DNA of 34,244 nucleotides from CAZJBP01 sp964544115. Its GTDB lineage: Bacteria; Verrucomicrobiota; Kiritimatiellia; UBA8416; JADHWI01. Every line of letters starts with the position of its first letter. The first letter of the stretch is position 1. The notes beneath the pieces were generated by a model. It made no database searches, was not told where the DNA came from, and saw nothing but the letters and a program-made list of their open reading frames with translations. The position numbers and the translations under genes were made by a program. Positions 23,972 through 33,200 of the stretch are shown piece after piece. The DNA is taken from assembly GCA_964544115.1 (NCBI GenBank), contig CAZJBP010000010.1, positions 1 to 34,244 on the forward strand, given 5' to 3'.

Positions 23972-24256
23972 CTACTTGGCGGCCTTGGCCTTGTCGGTGT
24001 GCGTGCCGTGGCGGCGGAATGTACGCGTGGGCGCGAACTCGCCCAGACGGTGGCCCACCATATTCTCGGTGATGAAGATCGAGATGAACTGCTTGCCGTT
24101 ATGGATCGAGAACGTGTTGCCGATGAAGTCCGGCACGATCATGGACCTTCGCGACCACGTCTTGATCGGGCGGCGATCCCCCGTCCGGTTCATCCGCTCA
24201 ACCTTCTTGATGAGCTTGTCCTCTACGTACGGGCCCTTCTTAATCGACCGTCCCAT
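23972..24256 (-). CDS. rpsS: 30S ribosomal protein S19
   Basis: Small-subunit head protein that pairs with S13 and bridges to the large subunit. It has 94 residues: MGRSIKKGPYVEDKLIKKV, TWSRRSMIVPDFIGNTFSIHNGK and GHRLGEFAPTRTFRRHG. It lies 3 bp after rplB. Confidence 0.98.
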   Translation of the reverse strand: MGRSIKKGPYVEDKLIKKVERMNRTGDRRPIKTWSRRSMIVPDFIGNTFSIHNGKQFISIFITENMVGHRLGEFAPTRTFRRHGTHTDKAKAAK

Positions 24257-24259
24257 GGC

Positions 24260-25084
24260 TTACTTTCTCCGCTTCACGATGAACCGGTTCGAGGGCTTGC
24301 GCGGGGAGCGGGTCTTGCCGCCCTTCGCGGGTTTGCCCCACGGCGAACGCGGGTGACCACCGCCCGAGGTGCGGCCTTCGCCGCCGCCCATCGGGTGGTC
24401 GACCGGGTTCATGGCCACGCCACGAACCGTCGGACGGACGCCCCGCCACCGCCTCCGGCCTGCCTTGCCGTCACTGACGGTGTTGTGATCCATGTTGCCC
24501 ACCTGACCCACCGTGGCCAGGCAGTCGACGTTGATCATGCGGATCTCGCCCGACGGCAGCTTGATCTGCGCCAGCTCTCCGTCGCGGGACATCAGCTGCG
24601 CGCCGGTGCCGGCCGACCGGACAATCTGCGCGCCGCGCCCGGGCTGCAGCTCAATGTTATGCACGAACAGCCCGAGGGGAATCTTGCTCAGCGGCAGCGC
24701 GTTGCCGACCACCGGCTCCGCCTCGGGACCGGACAGGAGCATGTCCCCCGGCTTCAGACCCACCGGCGCCAACACATAGCGCTTCTCGCCGTCGCGGTAG
24801 TGCAGCAGCGCGATGTAGGCCGAGCGATTCGGATCGTACTCAATGGCCGCCACCTTCGCGGGAACGCCATGCTTGTCGCGCCGGAAATCGATGACGCGGT
24901 ACTTGCGCCGGTTTCCGCCGCCGCGGTGGCGGACCGTGATCCGGCCGGCCGAGTTGCGGCCGCCGTGCCGCGAGTGCTTGCGCACGAGCGACGGTTCCGG
25001 CCGGTCCTTGGTAATCTCCTCGAAGCTCGGCAGGCTTGTGAACCGCATGCTCGGCGTCGTCGGGTTGTACTTCTTCAAAGCCAT
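24260..25084 (-). CDS. rplB: 50S ribosomal protein L2
   Basis: Large-subunit protein required for subunit association and peptidyl-transferase activity. It has 274 residues. It carries the GGGNRRKYRVIDFRR motif, an SH3-like core, and the C-terminal VAMNPVDHPMGGGEGRTSGG segment with the conserved histidine of the active-centre loop. Length and order (between rplW and rpsS) are standard. Confidence 0.98.
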   Translation of the reverse strand: MALKKYNPTTPSMRFTSLPSFEEITKDRPEPSLVRKHSRHGGRNSAGRITVRHRGGGNRRKYRVIDFRRDKHGVPAKVAAIEYDPNRSAYIALLHYRDGEKRYVLAPVGLKPGDMLLSGPEAEPVVGNALPLSKIPLGLFVHNIELQPGRGAQIVRSAGTGAQLMSRDGELAQIKLPSGEIRMINVDCLATVGQVGNMDHNTVSDGKAGRRRWRGVRPTVRGVAMNPVDHPMGGGEGRTSGGGHPRSPWGKPAKGGKTRSPRKPSNRFIVKRRK

Positions 25085-25108
25085 GGTCGCGTTCCTGAAA
25101 TCGAATTA

Positions 25109-25390
25109 TCAGACCAGTTCGATCTTGCTGCCTTCGCCCAGCGTCACCACCGCCCGCTTCCAGTCGTTCCTGCGGCCATACCGGGCGGTGCGCTCGCGCT
25201 TGAGTTTGCCCTCATACCGCATGGTGTTCACGCGGGCCACCTTGACGCCGAACAGCTGTTCGATCGCCCCCTTGATCTGGTGCTTGGTGGCCTTCGGGTC
25301 CACGCGGAAGAAGTATTTGTTCTGCGTCCCCTGCATCACGGTCCCCTTCTCCGTGACCTGCAGCTTCTGGATGACTGTCCGAGGATCCAT
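25109..25390 (-). CDS. rplW: 50S ribosomal protein L23
   Basis: Tunnel-exit protein that is the main docking site for trigger factor and SRP. It has 93 residues from ATG 25390, which shares a base with the rplD stop (TAATG). It shows the QKLQVTEKGTVMQGTQNKYFFRVDP and KGAIEQLFGVKVARVNTM motifs. The longer open frame upstream is an out-of-frame shadow of rplD. Confidence 0.95.
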   Translation of the reverse strand: MDPRTVIQKLQVTEKGTVMQGTQNKYFFRVDPKATKHQIKGAIEQLFGVKVARVNTMRYEGKLKRERTARYGRRNDWKRAVVTLGEGSKIELV

Positions 25391-26034
25391 TACGCCGCTC
25401 CTTCCGTCTTGGCTCCCAGCCGCGTGGCGATCTGGGCCATCGCGGGCCGGCTGACCACCACGGTCGGGTAGCGGAGCAACTGGTACACATTGACATCGCA
25501 CCCGCGGACCAGTTCCACGCCCTTCAGGTTGCGGGCCGCCAGCGCCACCCGCGCCTCCACCGCGTCCACCACGAACAGGACCGGGGCCTTCACGCCTAAC
25601 GCCTTCATGACCGCGTTGAAGCGGCTCGTCTTCGGTTCGTCGACCGTCAGCGCCTCGACCACCTTGATCGCATCGGCCGCCACCTTCTCGCTGAAGGCGC
25701 GTCGGAACGCGAGGGCCGCCACCTTGCGGTTGATCTTCTGGCTGTAGTCCCTCGGCTTGGGGCCGAACACGACGCCGCCGCCACGCCACACCGGCGACTG
25801 GCGCAGCCAGGCGCGCGCCCGGCCGGTGCCCTTCTGACGCCAGGGCTTCTTGTTGCTGCCCGCCACGGCGCCCTTGTGCTTCGTGCACGCCGTGCCCGCG
25901 CGGCACGCGGCCAGATGGGCCACCACCGCATCGTGCACCGCCTGCCGCCCCTTGCCGGTCGACAGCAGTTCATCCGCCAGGTCGAGATTCCCGACCGACT
26001 TGCCTGTCTGATCGTATACAGTCAGCTTGCTCAT
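25390..26034 (-). CDS. rplD: 50S ribosomal protein L4
   Basis: Lines the exit tunnel and in E. coli represses the S10 operon. It has 214 residues. ATG 26034 overlaps the rplC stop (TGATG); a GTG immediately before it is less likely. The conserved RQGTACTKHKGAVAG-like loop (here RAGTACTKHKGAVAGSNKK), the KGTGRARAWLRQSPVWRGGG tunnel loop and GPKPRDYSQKINRKV are present. Confidence 0.97.
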   Translation of the reverse strand: MSKLTVYDQTGKSVGNLDLADELLSTGKGRQAVHDAVVAHLAACRAGTACTKHKGAVAGSNKKPWRQKGTGRARAWLRQSPVWRGGGVVFGPKPRDYSQKINRKVAALAFRRAFSEKVAADAIKVVEALTVDEPKTSRFNAVMKALGVKAPVLFVVDAVEARVALAARNLKGVELVRGCDVNVYQLLRYPTVVVSRPAMAQIATRLGAKTEGAA

Positions 26035-26672
26035 CACGCTTTCCCAGCCTTCTTCAGAGCCTTGCTCACCAGGACGAGCGCGCCGGTCGGACCGGGAACC
26101 GCCCCGTGAACCAAAATCACATTGTCGTCGGCACGCACCGCCACCACGCGCAGGTTCTGCTGCGTGATCTGGGTATTGCCCATGTGCCCCGGCATCCGCT
26201 TGCCCTTGTGGACGCGCGCCGGGAGCGCGTTCTGGCCGATCGATCCCACCCGGCGCTTGGAGTGGCCGCCATGCGTCAGCGGTCCGCCCGACATGCCGTG
26301 GCGCTTCACGACTCCTTGGAAGCCCCGGCCCTTGCTCAGCCCCGTCACGTCGACGAAGCGCACGCCCTCGAAGACCGACACCGAGACGACATCCCCGGCC
26401 TTCTGCTCGTCACCCGCCTCGGGCGTCACTTCCATGAGCACCCTCTTGGGCGTCAGGCCGGCCTTCGCAAAGTGTCCGACCATCGGCTTGGTCGTGTGCT
26501 TTTCCTTCGTGTCCTCAAACCCCAACTGCAGGGCGTCGTAGCCGTCCCCCTCCAGAGTCTTTCGCTGCACCACGGCGCAGGGTCCTGCTTGGATGGCCGT
26601 GACCGCCACCCGGCGGCCCTCGGCATCAAAGACCTGCGTCATCCCCAGTTTACGTCCGATCAGACCTTGCAT
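26034..26672 (-). CDS. rplC: 50S ribosomal protein L3
   Basis: Early assembly protein whose extension reaches the peptidyl-transferase centre. It has 212 residues: MQGLIGRKLGMTQVFD at the start, SKGRGFQGVVKRHGM and LTHGGHSKRRVGSIG in the extension (with the Gln that is methylated in E. coli conserved in its usual place, GFQGV), and KGKRMPGHMGNTQIT. It lies 10 bp after rpsJ. Confidence 0.98.
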   Translation of the reverse strand: MQGLIGRKLGMTQVFDAEGRRVAVTAIQAGPCAVVQRKTLEGDGYDALQLGFEDTKEKHTTKPMVGHFAKAGLTPKRVLMEVTPEAGDEQKAGDVVSVSVFEGVRFVDVTGLSKGRGFQGVVKRHGMSGGPLTHGGHSKRRVGSIGQNALPARVHKGKRMPGHMGNTQITQQNLRVVAVRADDNVILVHGAVPGPTGALVLVSKALKKAGKA

Positions 26673-26682
26673 GCTACGCCAC

Positions 26683-26991
26683 TCAGATCTTGATTGTTAT
26701 ATCCACGCCCGCCGGCAAGTTGAGCTTCTTCAGCTCATCCACTGTCTTGGCCGTCGGATCCACCAGATCGAGCAGCCGCTTGTGGGTGCGGATCTCGAAC
26801 TGCTCCATCGACTTCTTATCCACATGCGGCGAACGGTTCACCGTATACCGCTCGATACGCGTCGGCAGCGGGACTGGTCCCACCACGCGCGCTCCGGTCC
26901 CTTTGGCCGTTTCGATAATGTCCGTCACGGCCTGATCCAGCACGCTGTGATCATAGGCCTGCAACCGAATGCGTATGCGCTGCCCGTCCAT
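26683..26991 (-). CDS. rpsJ: 30S ribosomal protein S10 / antitermination factor NusE
   Basis: Small-subunit head protein, also the NusE partner of NusB in antitermination and of NusG in coupling. It has 102 residues: RIRIRLQAYDHSVLDQAVTDI, GPVPLPTRIERYTVNRSPHVDKKSMEQFEIRTHKR and KTVDELKKLNLPAGVDI. It lies only 7 bp after the fusA stop. In most bacteria tuf stands between these two genes. Confidence 0.98.
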   Translation of the reverse strand: MDGQRIRIRLQAYDHSVLDQAVTDIIETAKGTGARVVGPVPLPTRIERYTVNRSPHVDKKSMEQFEIRTHKRLLDLVDPTAKTVDELKKLNLPAGVDITIKI

Positions 26992-26998
26992 GCGTATC

Positions 26999-29134
26999 TC
27001 ACCTGTTCAGTAGTTGAGCCTTCAGTGCCCCTGGCACAATATCGAACCGCTCGGGCTGCATCGTGTAGCTGGCCCTGCCCTTCGAGAGCGACCGAATCGC
27101 CGTCGAGTACCCGAACAACTCCGCCAGCGGCACCTGAGCACGAATCACCTGCGTCGTGCCCCTGGAGATCATCTCCCGGATTCTGCCGCGGCGCCCGTTC
27201 AAATCGCCAAGCACCTCGCCCATGTAATCCGCCGGAGTCGCAATCTCCAGCAGCATCACGGGCTCCAGCAGTTCCGCTGACGCAGCCGTCACCGCCTCCC
27301 GCATCGCCATGACGGCCGCCGTTCGAAAGGCCACCTCCGTCGACGACTCCGGGTCCATCCCCGCGTCCGTCACGCTGACGCCCACATCCGTGATCGGGTA
27401 GCGCGCCAGCACCCCTGTCATCAGGACATCGCGAACGCCCTGATCGATCGCTGAGCAGAAAACGGGCGGTATGTTAGCGCGCCCCAGACGGATTTCAACC
27501 AAATTCCCTTCGCCCCGTGCACGCGGCACCACAACGACCGCCACGCGCGCCATCTGGCGCTTGCCGGCGATCTCCCGGTCGAACACGTGCTCCGCCTCGC
27601 CGCGGGCGCTGACCGTCTCGTGATACGACACCGTCGGCTTGCCCGTGTTGGCCTGGACCTTGTACTCGCGGAGCATGCGGTCGCGCAGGATCTCGAGGTG
27701 CAGCTCGCCCATGCCGCTGAGAATCGTCTGGCCGGTTTCCAGATCGTGGCTGACCACGCAGGTCGGATCCTCGGTCGACAGCGCGGCCAGGGCCTCGTCC
27801 AGCCGGTCCCGGTCCGCCCGGGTTCTCGGCTCCACGGCCATGAACATCACGGGCGCGGGCAGGCGGATGCTCTCAAAGCGCACCTGAGCATTCTCGGTGC
27901 AGAGCGTGTCGCCGGTCGTCACGTCGGCAAAGCCGGAGATGGCTCCGATTTCGCCCGAATACAGGACCTCAATCTCTTCGCGCGTGTCGGCGTGCAGCCG
28001 CACGAGCCGCATGATGCGCTCGCGCCGCTTCGTGCGCGGGTTGTAGGCGGTCTGCCCGCGCTTGACGCGCCCGGAATACACGCGGATGAACGCCACGCGT
28101 CCGAGGTACGGATCATTGACAATCTTGAACGCCAGCGCGCCCAGCGGCGCCGAGTCGTCGGCCACGCGCTCGATCTTCTCCCCGGTCACGGGATGCACGC
28201 CCGGCGTGGGCGGAGCGTCCAGGGGGGACGGCAGGTAGTCGACCACTGCGTCCAGAAGGTGCTGAACCCCCTTGTTGCGCAGTGCCGATCCACACAGAAC
28301 CGGGACCATTTGATTGGCAATGGTTAACCGGCGAATGCCGCCCATCAGGATGCCCGCGTCAACGTCCGGGTTCTCCCAATAGGCCGCCAGCACCGCCTCG
28401 TCCTTCTCGGCAACGCGTTCAACCAGTTCGGCCCGGGCCTTCTCCGCCGCAGCGGCCAGCTCGGACGGAATCGGCTGCTCCTGCATGACCTTGCCCAGAC
28501 TCGCGTCGTCGAACAGAACCGCCTTCATCGTCAGCAGGTTCACGAGGCCGCGAAACTCCTGCTCGCGCCCCCACGGCAATTGAACGGGAATGGCGTTGGA
28601 GCCCAGGCGCTCGCGGATCTCGGCCACCACGGCACCGAAATCAGCGCCCATGCGGTCCATCTTGTTGACAAAGGCGATCCGCGGGACGCGGTAATGCTCG
28701 GCCTGATGCCACACGGTCTCCGTCTGGGACTGCACGCCGCCCACACCGCAAAAAACGCCGACGGCGCCGTCAAGCACCCGCAGCGAGCGCTCGACCTCGA
28801 TCGTAAAATCCACGTGCCCCGGGGTGTCGACGATGTTGACCTGCGCGTCGCGCCAGAAGCAGGTCGTGGCGGCGCTGGTAATGGTGATGCCCCGCTCCTT
28901 CTCCTGGGCCATCCAGTCCATCACCGTCGTGCCGTCATGGACCTCGCCCATCTTGTACACGCGGCCGGCATAGTAGAGCATCCGCTCGGTCGTCGTCGTC
29001 TTGCCCGCGTCAATGTGGGCGACGATGCCGATGTTGCGCACCTGCGACAGAGGGCGCAGACGGTCGGGCGCCTCGCGGAGAGCCGCCGGACCCGTGCGCT
29101 GACCTGTGCCATTCTGTGTCAAGACCGCAACCAT
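26999..29134 (-). CDS. fusA: Elongation factor G, EF-G2-like in domain IV
   Basis: Translational GTPase that drives tRNA/mRNA translocation and/or ribosome splitting with RRF. The likely ATG 29134 gives 711 residues; there is no clear ribosome-binding site, so the start is uncertain. The G domain is complete: AHIDAGKTTTTE (G1), ERGITITSAA (G2), DTPGHVDF (G3), NKMDRMG (G4) and CGSALRNKG (G5). Domains II, III and V are recognisable (SGMGELHLEIL; FGYSTAIRSLSKGRASYTM). Domain IV is unusual: where translocases carry GGxGQ(Y/F)G(H/R)V, this protein has EIAGKRQMARV (27542-27577). That is closer to what I recall of mitochondrial EF-G2 and spdEFG2 recycling factors. It is downstream of rpsG but separated by an intrinsic terminator, and there is no tuf after it. 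Family membership is certain; subfamily is not. Confidence 0.92.
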   Translation of the reverse strand: MVAVLTQNGTGQRTGPAALREAPDRLRPLSQVRNIGIVAHIDAGKTTTTERMLYYAGRVYKMGEVHDGTTVMDWMAQEKERGITITSAATTCFWRDAQVNIVDTPGHVDFTIEVERSLRVLDGAVGVFCGVGGVQSQTETVWHQAEHYRVPRIAFVNKMDRMGADFGAVVAEIRERLGSNAIPVQLPWGREQEFRGLVNLLTMKAVLFDDASLGKVMQEQPIPSELAAAAEKARAELVERVAEKDEAVLAAYWENPDVDAGILMGGIRRLTIANQMVPVLCGSALRNKGVQHLLDAVVDYLPSPLDAPPTPGVHPVTGEKIERVADDSAPLGALAFKIVNDPYLGRVAFIRVYSGRVKRGQTAYNPRTKRRERIMRLVRLHADTREEIEVLYSGEIGAISGFADVTTGDTLCTENAQVRFESIRLPAPVMFMAVEPRTRADRDRLDEALAALSTEDPTCVVSHDLETGQTILSGMGELHLEILRDRMLREYKVQANTGKPTVSYHETVSARGEAEHVFDREIAGKRQMARVAVVVVPRARGEGNLVEIRLGRANIPPVFCSAIDQGVRDVLMTGVLARYPITDVGVSVTDAGMDPESSTEVAFRTAAVMAMREAVTAASAELLEPVMLLEIATPADYMGEVLGDLNGRRGRIREMISRGTTQVIRAQVPLAELFGYSTAIRSLSKGRASYTMQPERFDIVPGALKAQLLNR

Positions 29135-29248
29135 TCTAAGATCGCCAGTGTATAAGGTGCAGAAACCGGTCGCCGGCCTCCGCATCCCTCGGGACCGCGT
29201 CGGCCCACTCCCGGATTCCCAGCCCATCACGGCGCATGCCGCCCGGGC

Positions 29249-29282
29249 AAACAAAAGGCGCCACCCCACACAGCGTGGCGCC
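29249..29282 (-). terminator. Intrinsic terminator between rpsG and fusA
   Basis: On the minus strand, 11 bp after the rpsG stop, GGCGCCAC pairs with GTGGCGCC (8 bp, 10-nt loop) and is followed at once by TTTTGTTT. It has all the marks of a Rho-independent terminator. It implies that transcription of rpsL-rpsG is at least partly ended before fusA. Confidence 0.85.
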
Positions 29283-29293
29283 GGATCACTTCG

Positions 29294-29767
29294 CTACCAG
29301 GCGTAGTGGGCGAAGGCCTTGTTGGCCTGCGCCATCTTGTGCGTATCGTCGCGCTTCTTGACCGCGTTGCCCTGGTTCTTGTATGCGTCCATCAACTCAA
29401 GGGCGAGAGCGCGCTGCATGCCCAGACCCTTGCGCGCGCTCGAGTACTGCGCCAGCCACCTCATGGCCAGCGCCATCTGACGGCTCTGTCCGACCTCGAC
29501 CGGAACCTGGTACGTCGCGCCACCCACGCGGCGGGACCGCACTTCCACGCGCGGCTTGACGTTATCGATGGCCAGACGCACCACCTCCAGGGGATTCTCG
29601 CCCGGAAGCTTTTCGGCAATCTCGTCCATCGCTCCGTACACGATGCGTTCGGCAACCGTCTTCTTGCCTCGCTGCATCATGTAGGAAATCATCCGGCCGA
29701 CCAGTTCGCTGTTATGCTTGGGGTCGGGGATCGTTTCACGCTGCTCTGCTCGACGCCTTCTCGCCAT
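29294..29767 (-). CDS. rpsG: 30S ribosomal protein S7
   Basis: Head-assembly initiator protein that contacts E-site tRNA; in E. coli it represses the str operon. It has 157 residues: SELVGRMISYMMQRGKKTVAERI, NPLEVVRLAIDNVKPRVEVRSRRVGGATYQVPVEV and the C-terminal KRDDTHKMAQANKAFAHYAW. It lies 13 bp after rpsL, and a terminator follows. Confidence 0.98.
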   Translation of the reverse strand: MARRRRAEQRETIPDPKHNSELVGRMISYMMQRGKKTVAERIVYGAMDEIAEKLPGENPLEVVRLAIDNVKPRVEVRSRRVGGATYQVPVEVGQSRQMALAMRWLAQYSSARKGLGMQRALALELMDAYKNQGNAVKKRDDTHKMAQANKAFAHYAW

Positions 29768-29780
29768 GACTCACTCCACC

Positions 29781-30182
29781 TCAACCGGCCTTGTGCTGCT
29801 TGACGCCGTACTTCGAGCGGCCGCGATTGCGTTCCTTCTTATTCGTATTGCTCGGGCCGGCCGCGCCCAGCGCGTCCAGCGTTCCCCGCACGATGTGGTA
29901 GCGCACGCCCGGCAGGTCCTTGACGCGACCTCCGCGCACCAGCACCACACTGTGCTCCTGTAGATTGTGCCCCTCGCCCGGGATGTAGGCGCTGACCTCG
30001 AAACCGGACGTCAGCCGCACCCTGGCCACCTTGCGCAACGCCGAGTTCGGCTTCTTCGGCGTCTGCGTCTTCACGAGCAGGCAAACGCCACGCCGCTGCG
30101 GGCACCCCGCCAGCGCCGGCGATTTGCTCTTCTTGATGGCCTGAGTCCGACCCTTGCGGACTAATTGATTGACTGTCGGCAT
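29781..30182 (-). CDS. rpsL: 30S ribosomal protein S12
   Basis: Decoding-centre protein. It has 133 residues. The two streptomycin-determining regions are wild type: TPKKPNSALRK (Lys43 equivalent) and GGRVKDLPGVRYH (Lys88 equivalent, followed by the Asp that RimO modifies). A ~10-residue Asn/Lys/Arg-rich insertion (GPSNTNKKERNRG) before the conserved RSKYGVK tail makes it longer than the E. coli protein (124), as in several other phyla. It starts at ATG 30182 after GAGGA, directly downstream of a hairpin after rpoC. Confidence 0.98.
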   Translation of the reverse strand: MPTVNQLVRKGRTQAIKKSKSPALAGCPQRRGVCLLVKTQTPKKPNSALRKVARVRLTSGFEVSAYIPGEGHNLQEHSVVLVRGGRVKDLPGVRYHIVRGTLDALGAAGPSNTNKKERNRGRSKYGVKQHKAG

Positions 30183-30202
30183 AAACCGTATTCCTCACTC
30201 GA

Positions 30203-30240
30203 AAGGGGCGCAAGAGGTGGAAATCTACCACCCGCCCCTT
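30203..30240 (-). promoter_or_regulatory. Hairpin in the rpoC-rpsL spacer
   Basis: Outer arms AAGGGGCG / CGCCCCTT (8 bp) enclose inner arms GGTGG / CCACC (5 bp, 7-nt loop) with a 5-nt one-sided bulge. It fills most of the 64-bp spacer and ends about 9 nt before the rpsL Shine-Dalgarno. On the minus strand only TTTC follows, so it is a weak terminator, an RNA processing site or a leader structure for the str genes. Which of these cannot be told from sequence. Confidence 0.55.
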
Positions 30241-30246
30241 GCTGCA

Positions 30247-33200
30247 TCAAGCGTTTTCCCCAAGAAGTTTCTGTAACATCGCCGTGTCTGCGCTTTCGGT
30301 CGCCGCGGGCAGCATTTCCTCTTCCGGAATGGGCTCCGCCAGAGGCACCAGCTTGATGTTGTGGTGCGTTGGGAACCCCGTCCCGCCAGGGATCAAGTGC
30401 CCCATGATCACGTTTTCCTTGAAGCCGCGCAGGTGGTCCTCCCGGCCCAGTGTCGCCGCATCGGTCAGCACCCTCGTGGTGTCCTGGAACGATGCCGCGG
30501 AGATGAAGCTGTCCGTCTCCAGCGACGCCTTGGTAATGCCCAGCAGCGCCGGCGTGGCCTCGGCTGGACGCTTGCCCTCGGCAATGGCCCGGTTGTTCTC
30601 GTCGATGAACACCTGCTTCGTGACCTGCTCGCCCCAGAGGAACTCGGTGTCCCCGGGATCGGTGATCCGCACCTTGCGGAGCATCTGGCGCACGATGACC
30701 TCGATGTGCTTGTCGTTGATCTCGACGCCCTGCAGCCGGTAGACCTGCTGCACCTCGCTCACGAGGTACGCCTGCAGATCCTGCGGTCCGCACACATCGA
30801 GAATCTCCTGCGGCACGATCGGTCCTTCCGTCAGCTGCTGCCCCTTGCGCACGCGGTCGCCCTTGAAGACCACGATGTGCTTCTTCATCTGAATGAGGTG
30901 CTCCTCGGTGGCACCCGTGGTCTCGTCGCGAATGATCAGGCAGCGACGGCCGCGCTGATTGGGCCCGAAGTCCACAAGCCCTTCGATCTTGGCGATCTCC
31001 GCGGCTTCCTTCGGCTGGCGAGCCTCGAACAGCTCGGCCACCCGCGGCAGACCGCCCGTGATATCGCGCGTCTTCGATTCCTTGCGGGGCGTACGGGCCA
31101 GCATCTCGCCGGGCTGAACCCGCTGCCCTTCCTTCACGCTGACGTGCGCGGCAGCAGGAATGCTGTAGAAGCCGAGCACCTCGCGAGTCTCCGGCTGCCG
31201 GACGATGATCTGCGGGTGCAGATCCTCCTTGGTCTCGAAGACCACGACGCCGCGCTTGCCGGTCTGCTCATCGAGCTCTGTCTTGAAGGACACGTTCTCC
31301 ACAAAGTCGTGGAAGCTGACTACGCCCTCCTGCTCGGCCAGAACGGGAACGCTGTACGGATCCCACTTGGCCAGCATCGCTCCCTTCCGCACGGTGCCTC
31401 CGTCGTGCACCAGAATCTTCGTGCCGATCGCCGCGGTGTAGCGCTCCAACTCACGACCCGTCACATCGCTGATGCTGATGGCGCCGTTCTTGTTGAGCAC
31501 CACCGAATCCCCCTCGGGATTCCGCACGATGCGCACGTCGTGGTAACGCACGAGGCCGTCGTTCTTGGCGATGACTTCCGGCTGCTTGTACACGGCGCTG
31601 GCCGTGCCGCCGATGTGGAACGTACGCATCGTCAGCTGCGTTCCGGGCTCGCCGATCGACTGTGCCGCGATGATGCCCACCGCCGTGCCCACGTCCACCG
31701 ACCGGCCCGTGGCCAGGTCTCGCCCGTAGCACTTGGCGCACAGCCCCGTCTTGGACTCGCACGTCAGCACGCTGCGGATCTTCACACGGTCCACGCCCGC
31801 CAGGGCGATGCGATCGGCGGCATCCTCCGCAATCTCGTCGCCAGCCTTCACCAGCACCGTCGCGTCGTGCGGATCCTGAATGTCGGTGGCGGCCGTACGA
31901 CCGATCACCCGCGTCTTCAGCGGGATCAGCTCCTCGTCGCCCTCCGTCATCGCGGACACAAAGATGCCGTTGACCGTGTTGCAGTCCAACTCGACCACAA
32001 TGACATCCTGGGACACATCGACCAGCTTGCGGGTCAGGTACCCCGCGTCGGCGGTCTTTAGCGCGGTATCGGCCAATCCCTTGCGGGCGCCGTGCGTGCT
32101 GATGAAGTACTCCAGGACGCTCAGGCCCTCGCGGAAGTTCGCCACAATCGGCCGCTCGATGATGTCGCCCGACGGCTTGGCCATCAGGCCGCGCATGCCG
32201 CAGAGCTGGCGGATCTGCTGGCGGCTTCCGCGCGCCTTGGAGTCCACCATCATGAATACCGGGTTCAGCTCGTCGCTGCCGCGGTTCTCCTCGATCGCCT
32301 TGTACATGACGCTCGAGATCTCATCCGTTGCGTGCGTCCAGATGTCGACGATCTTGTTGTACCGCTCGCCGTCCGTGATGACGCCCTGCTGGTACTGCTT
32401 CTGAACCTCTTCCACCTGCTTGCGGGCGCCATCCACGATCCCGTCCTTCTTGTCGGGGATGATCATGTCGACCAGTCCGATCGACACGCCGGCCAGCGTG
32501 GCATGGTAGAAGCCCAGCGCCTTGAGATCGTCCAGCAGCTTGACCGTGTCCCGGTGACCGGAGGCGCGGTGGCAATGCCAGATCAGCTTGCCGAGGAAAC
32601 TCTTGTCGACAAGCTGGTTGACGAACCCGACCTGCTGCTTGTGCTTCTCGGGCCAGATTTCGTTGAAGATCACGCGACCGACCGTCGTGGTGATCATCCG
32701 GGCATCTTTGCTGCCGAACTTCGTGTCGCGCCCGTAATCGGGGTTCTGGAACCGGATGCGGTCGCTGATCTTCAGCTCGCCGTCCTCGTGGCCCAGCCGC
32801 ACGTCCTGCGCATGGCGGAACAGCGGCAGCCCCCGCTCCGGCGCGTGGGCCGCGTCGGGGCGCGTCTTGCGCAGCTCACGCAGTTCGCGCTGGCTGAAGG
32901 ACGTCAGGTAGTACATGCCCAGCGCGATATCCTGCGTCGGCGTCATGACCGACTGGCCGCTGGAGGGCGAGAAGATGCTGTTCGTCGACATCATCATGAG
33001 CCGCGATTCCAGCTGCGCCTCCACCGACAGCGGCACGTGCACCGCCATCTGGTCGCCGTCGAAGTCGGCGTTGTACGCCGTACAGACCAGCGGGTGCAGA
33101 TGGATCGCCTCGCCCTCGACCAGCACGGGCTCGAACGACTGGATGCTCAGCCGGTGCAGCGTCGGTGCGCGGTTAAGCATCACGGTCTTGTCGCTGGTGA

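Noticed and set aside
23765..25471. Plus-strand open frame (about 570 codons) opposite rplV-rplB-rplW
   Set aside because: Spans several real genes on the other strand. Composition indicates a shadow frame.
30361..32061. Plus-strand open frame (about 560 codons) opposite rpoC
   Set aside because: Antisense shadow of the conserved beta' coding sequence.
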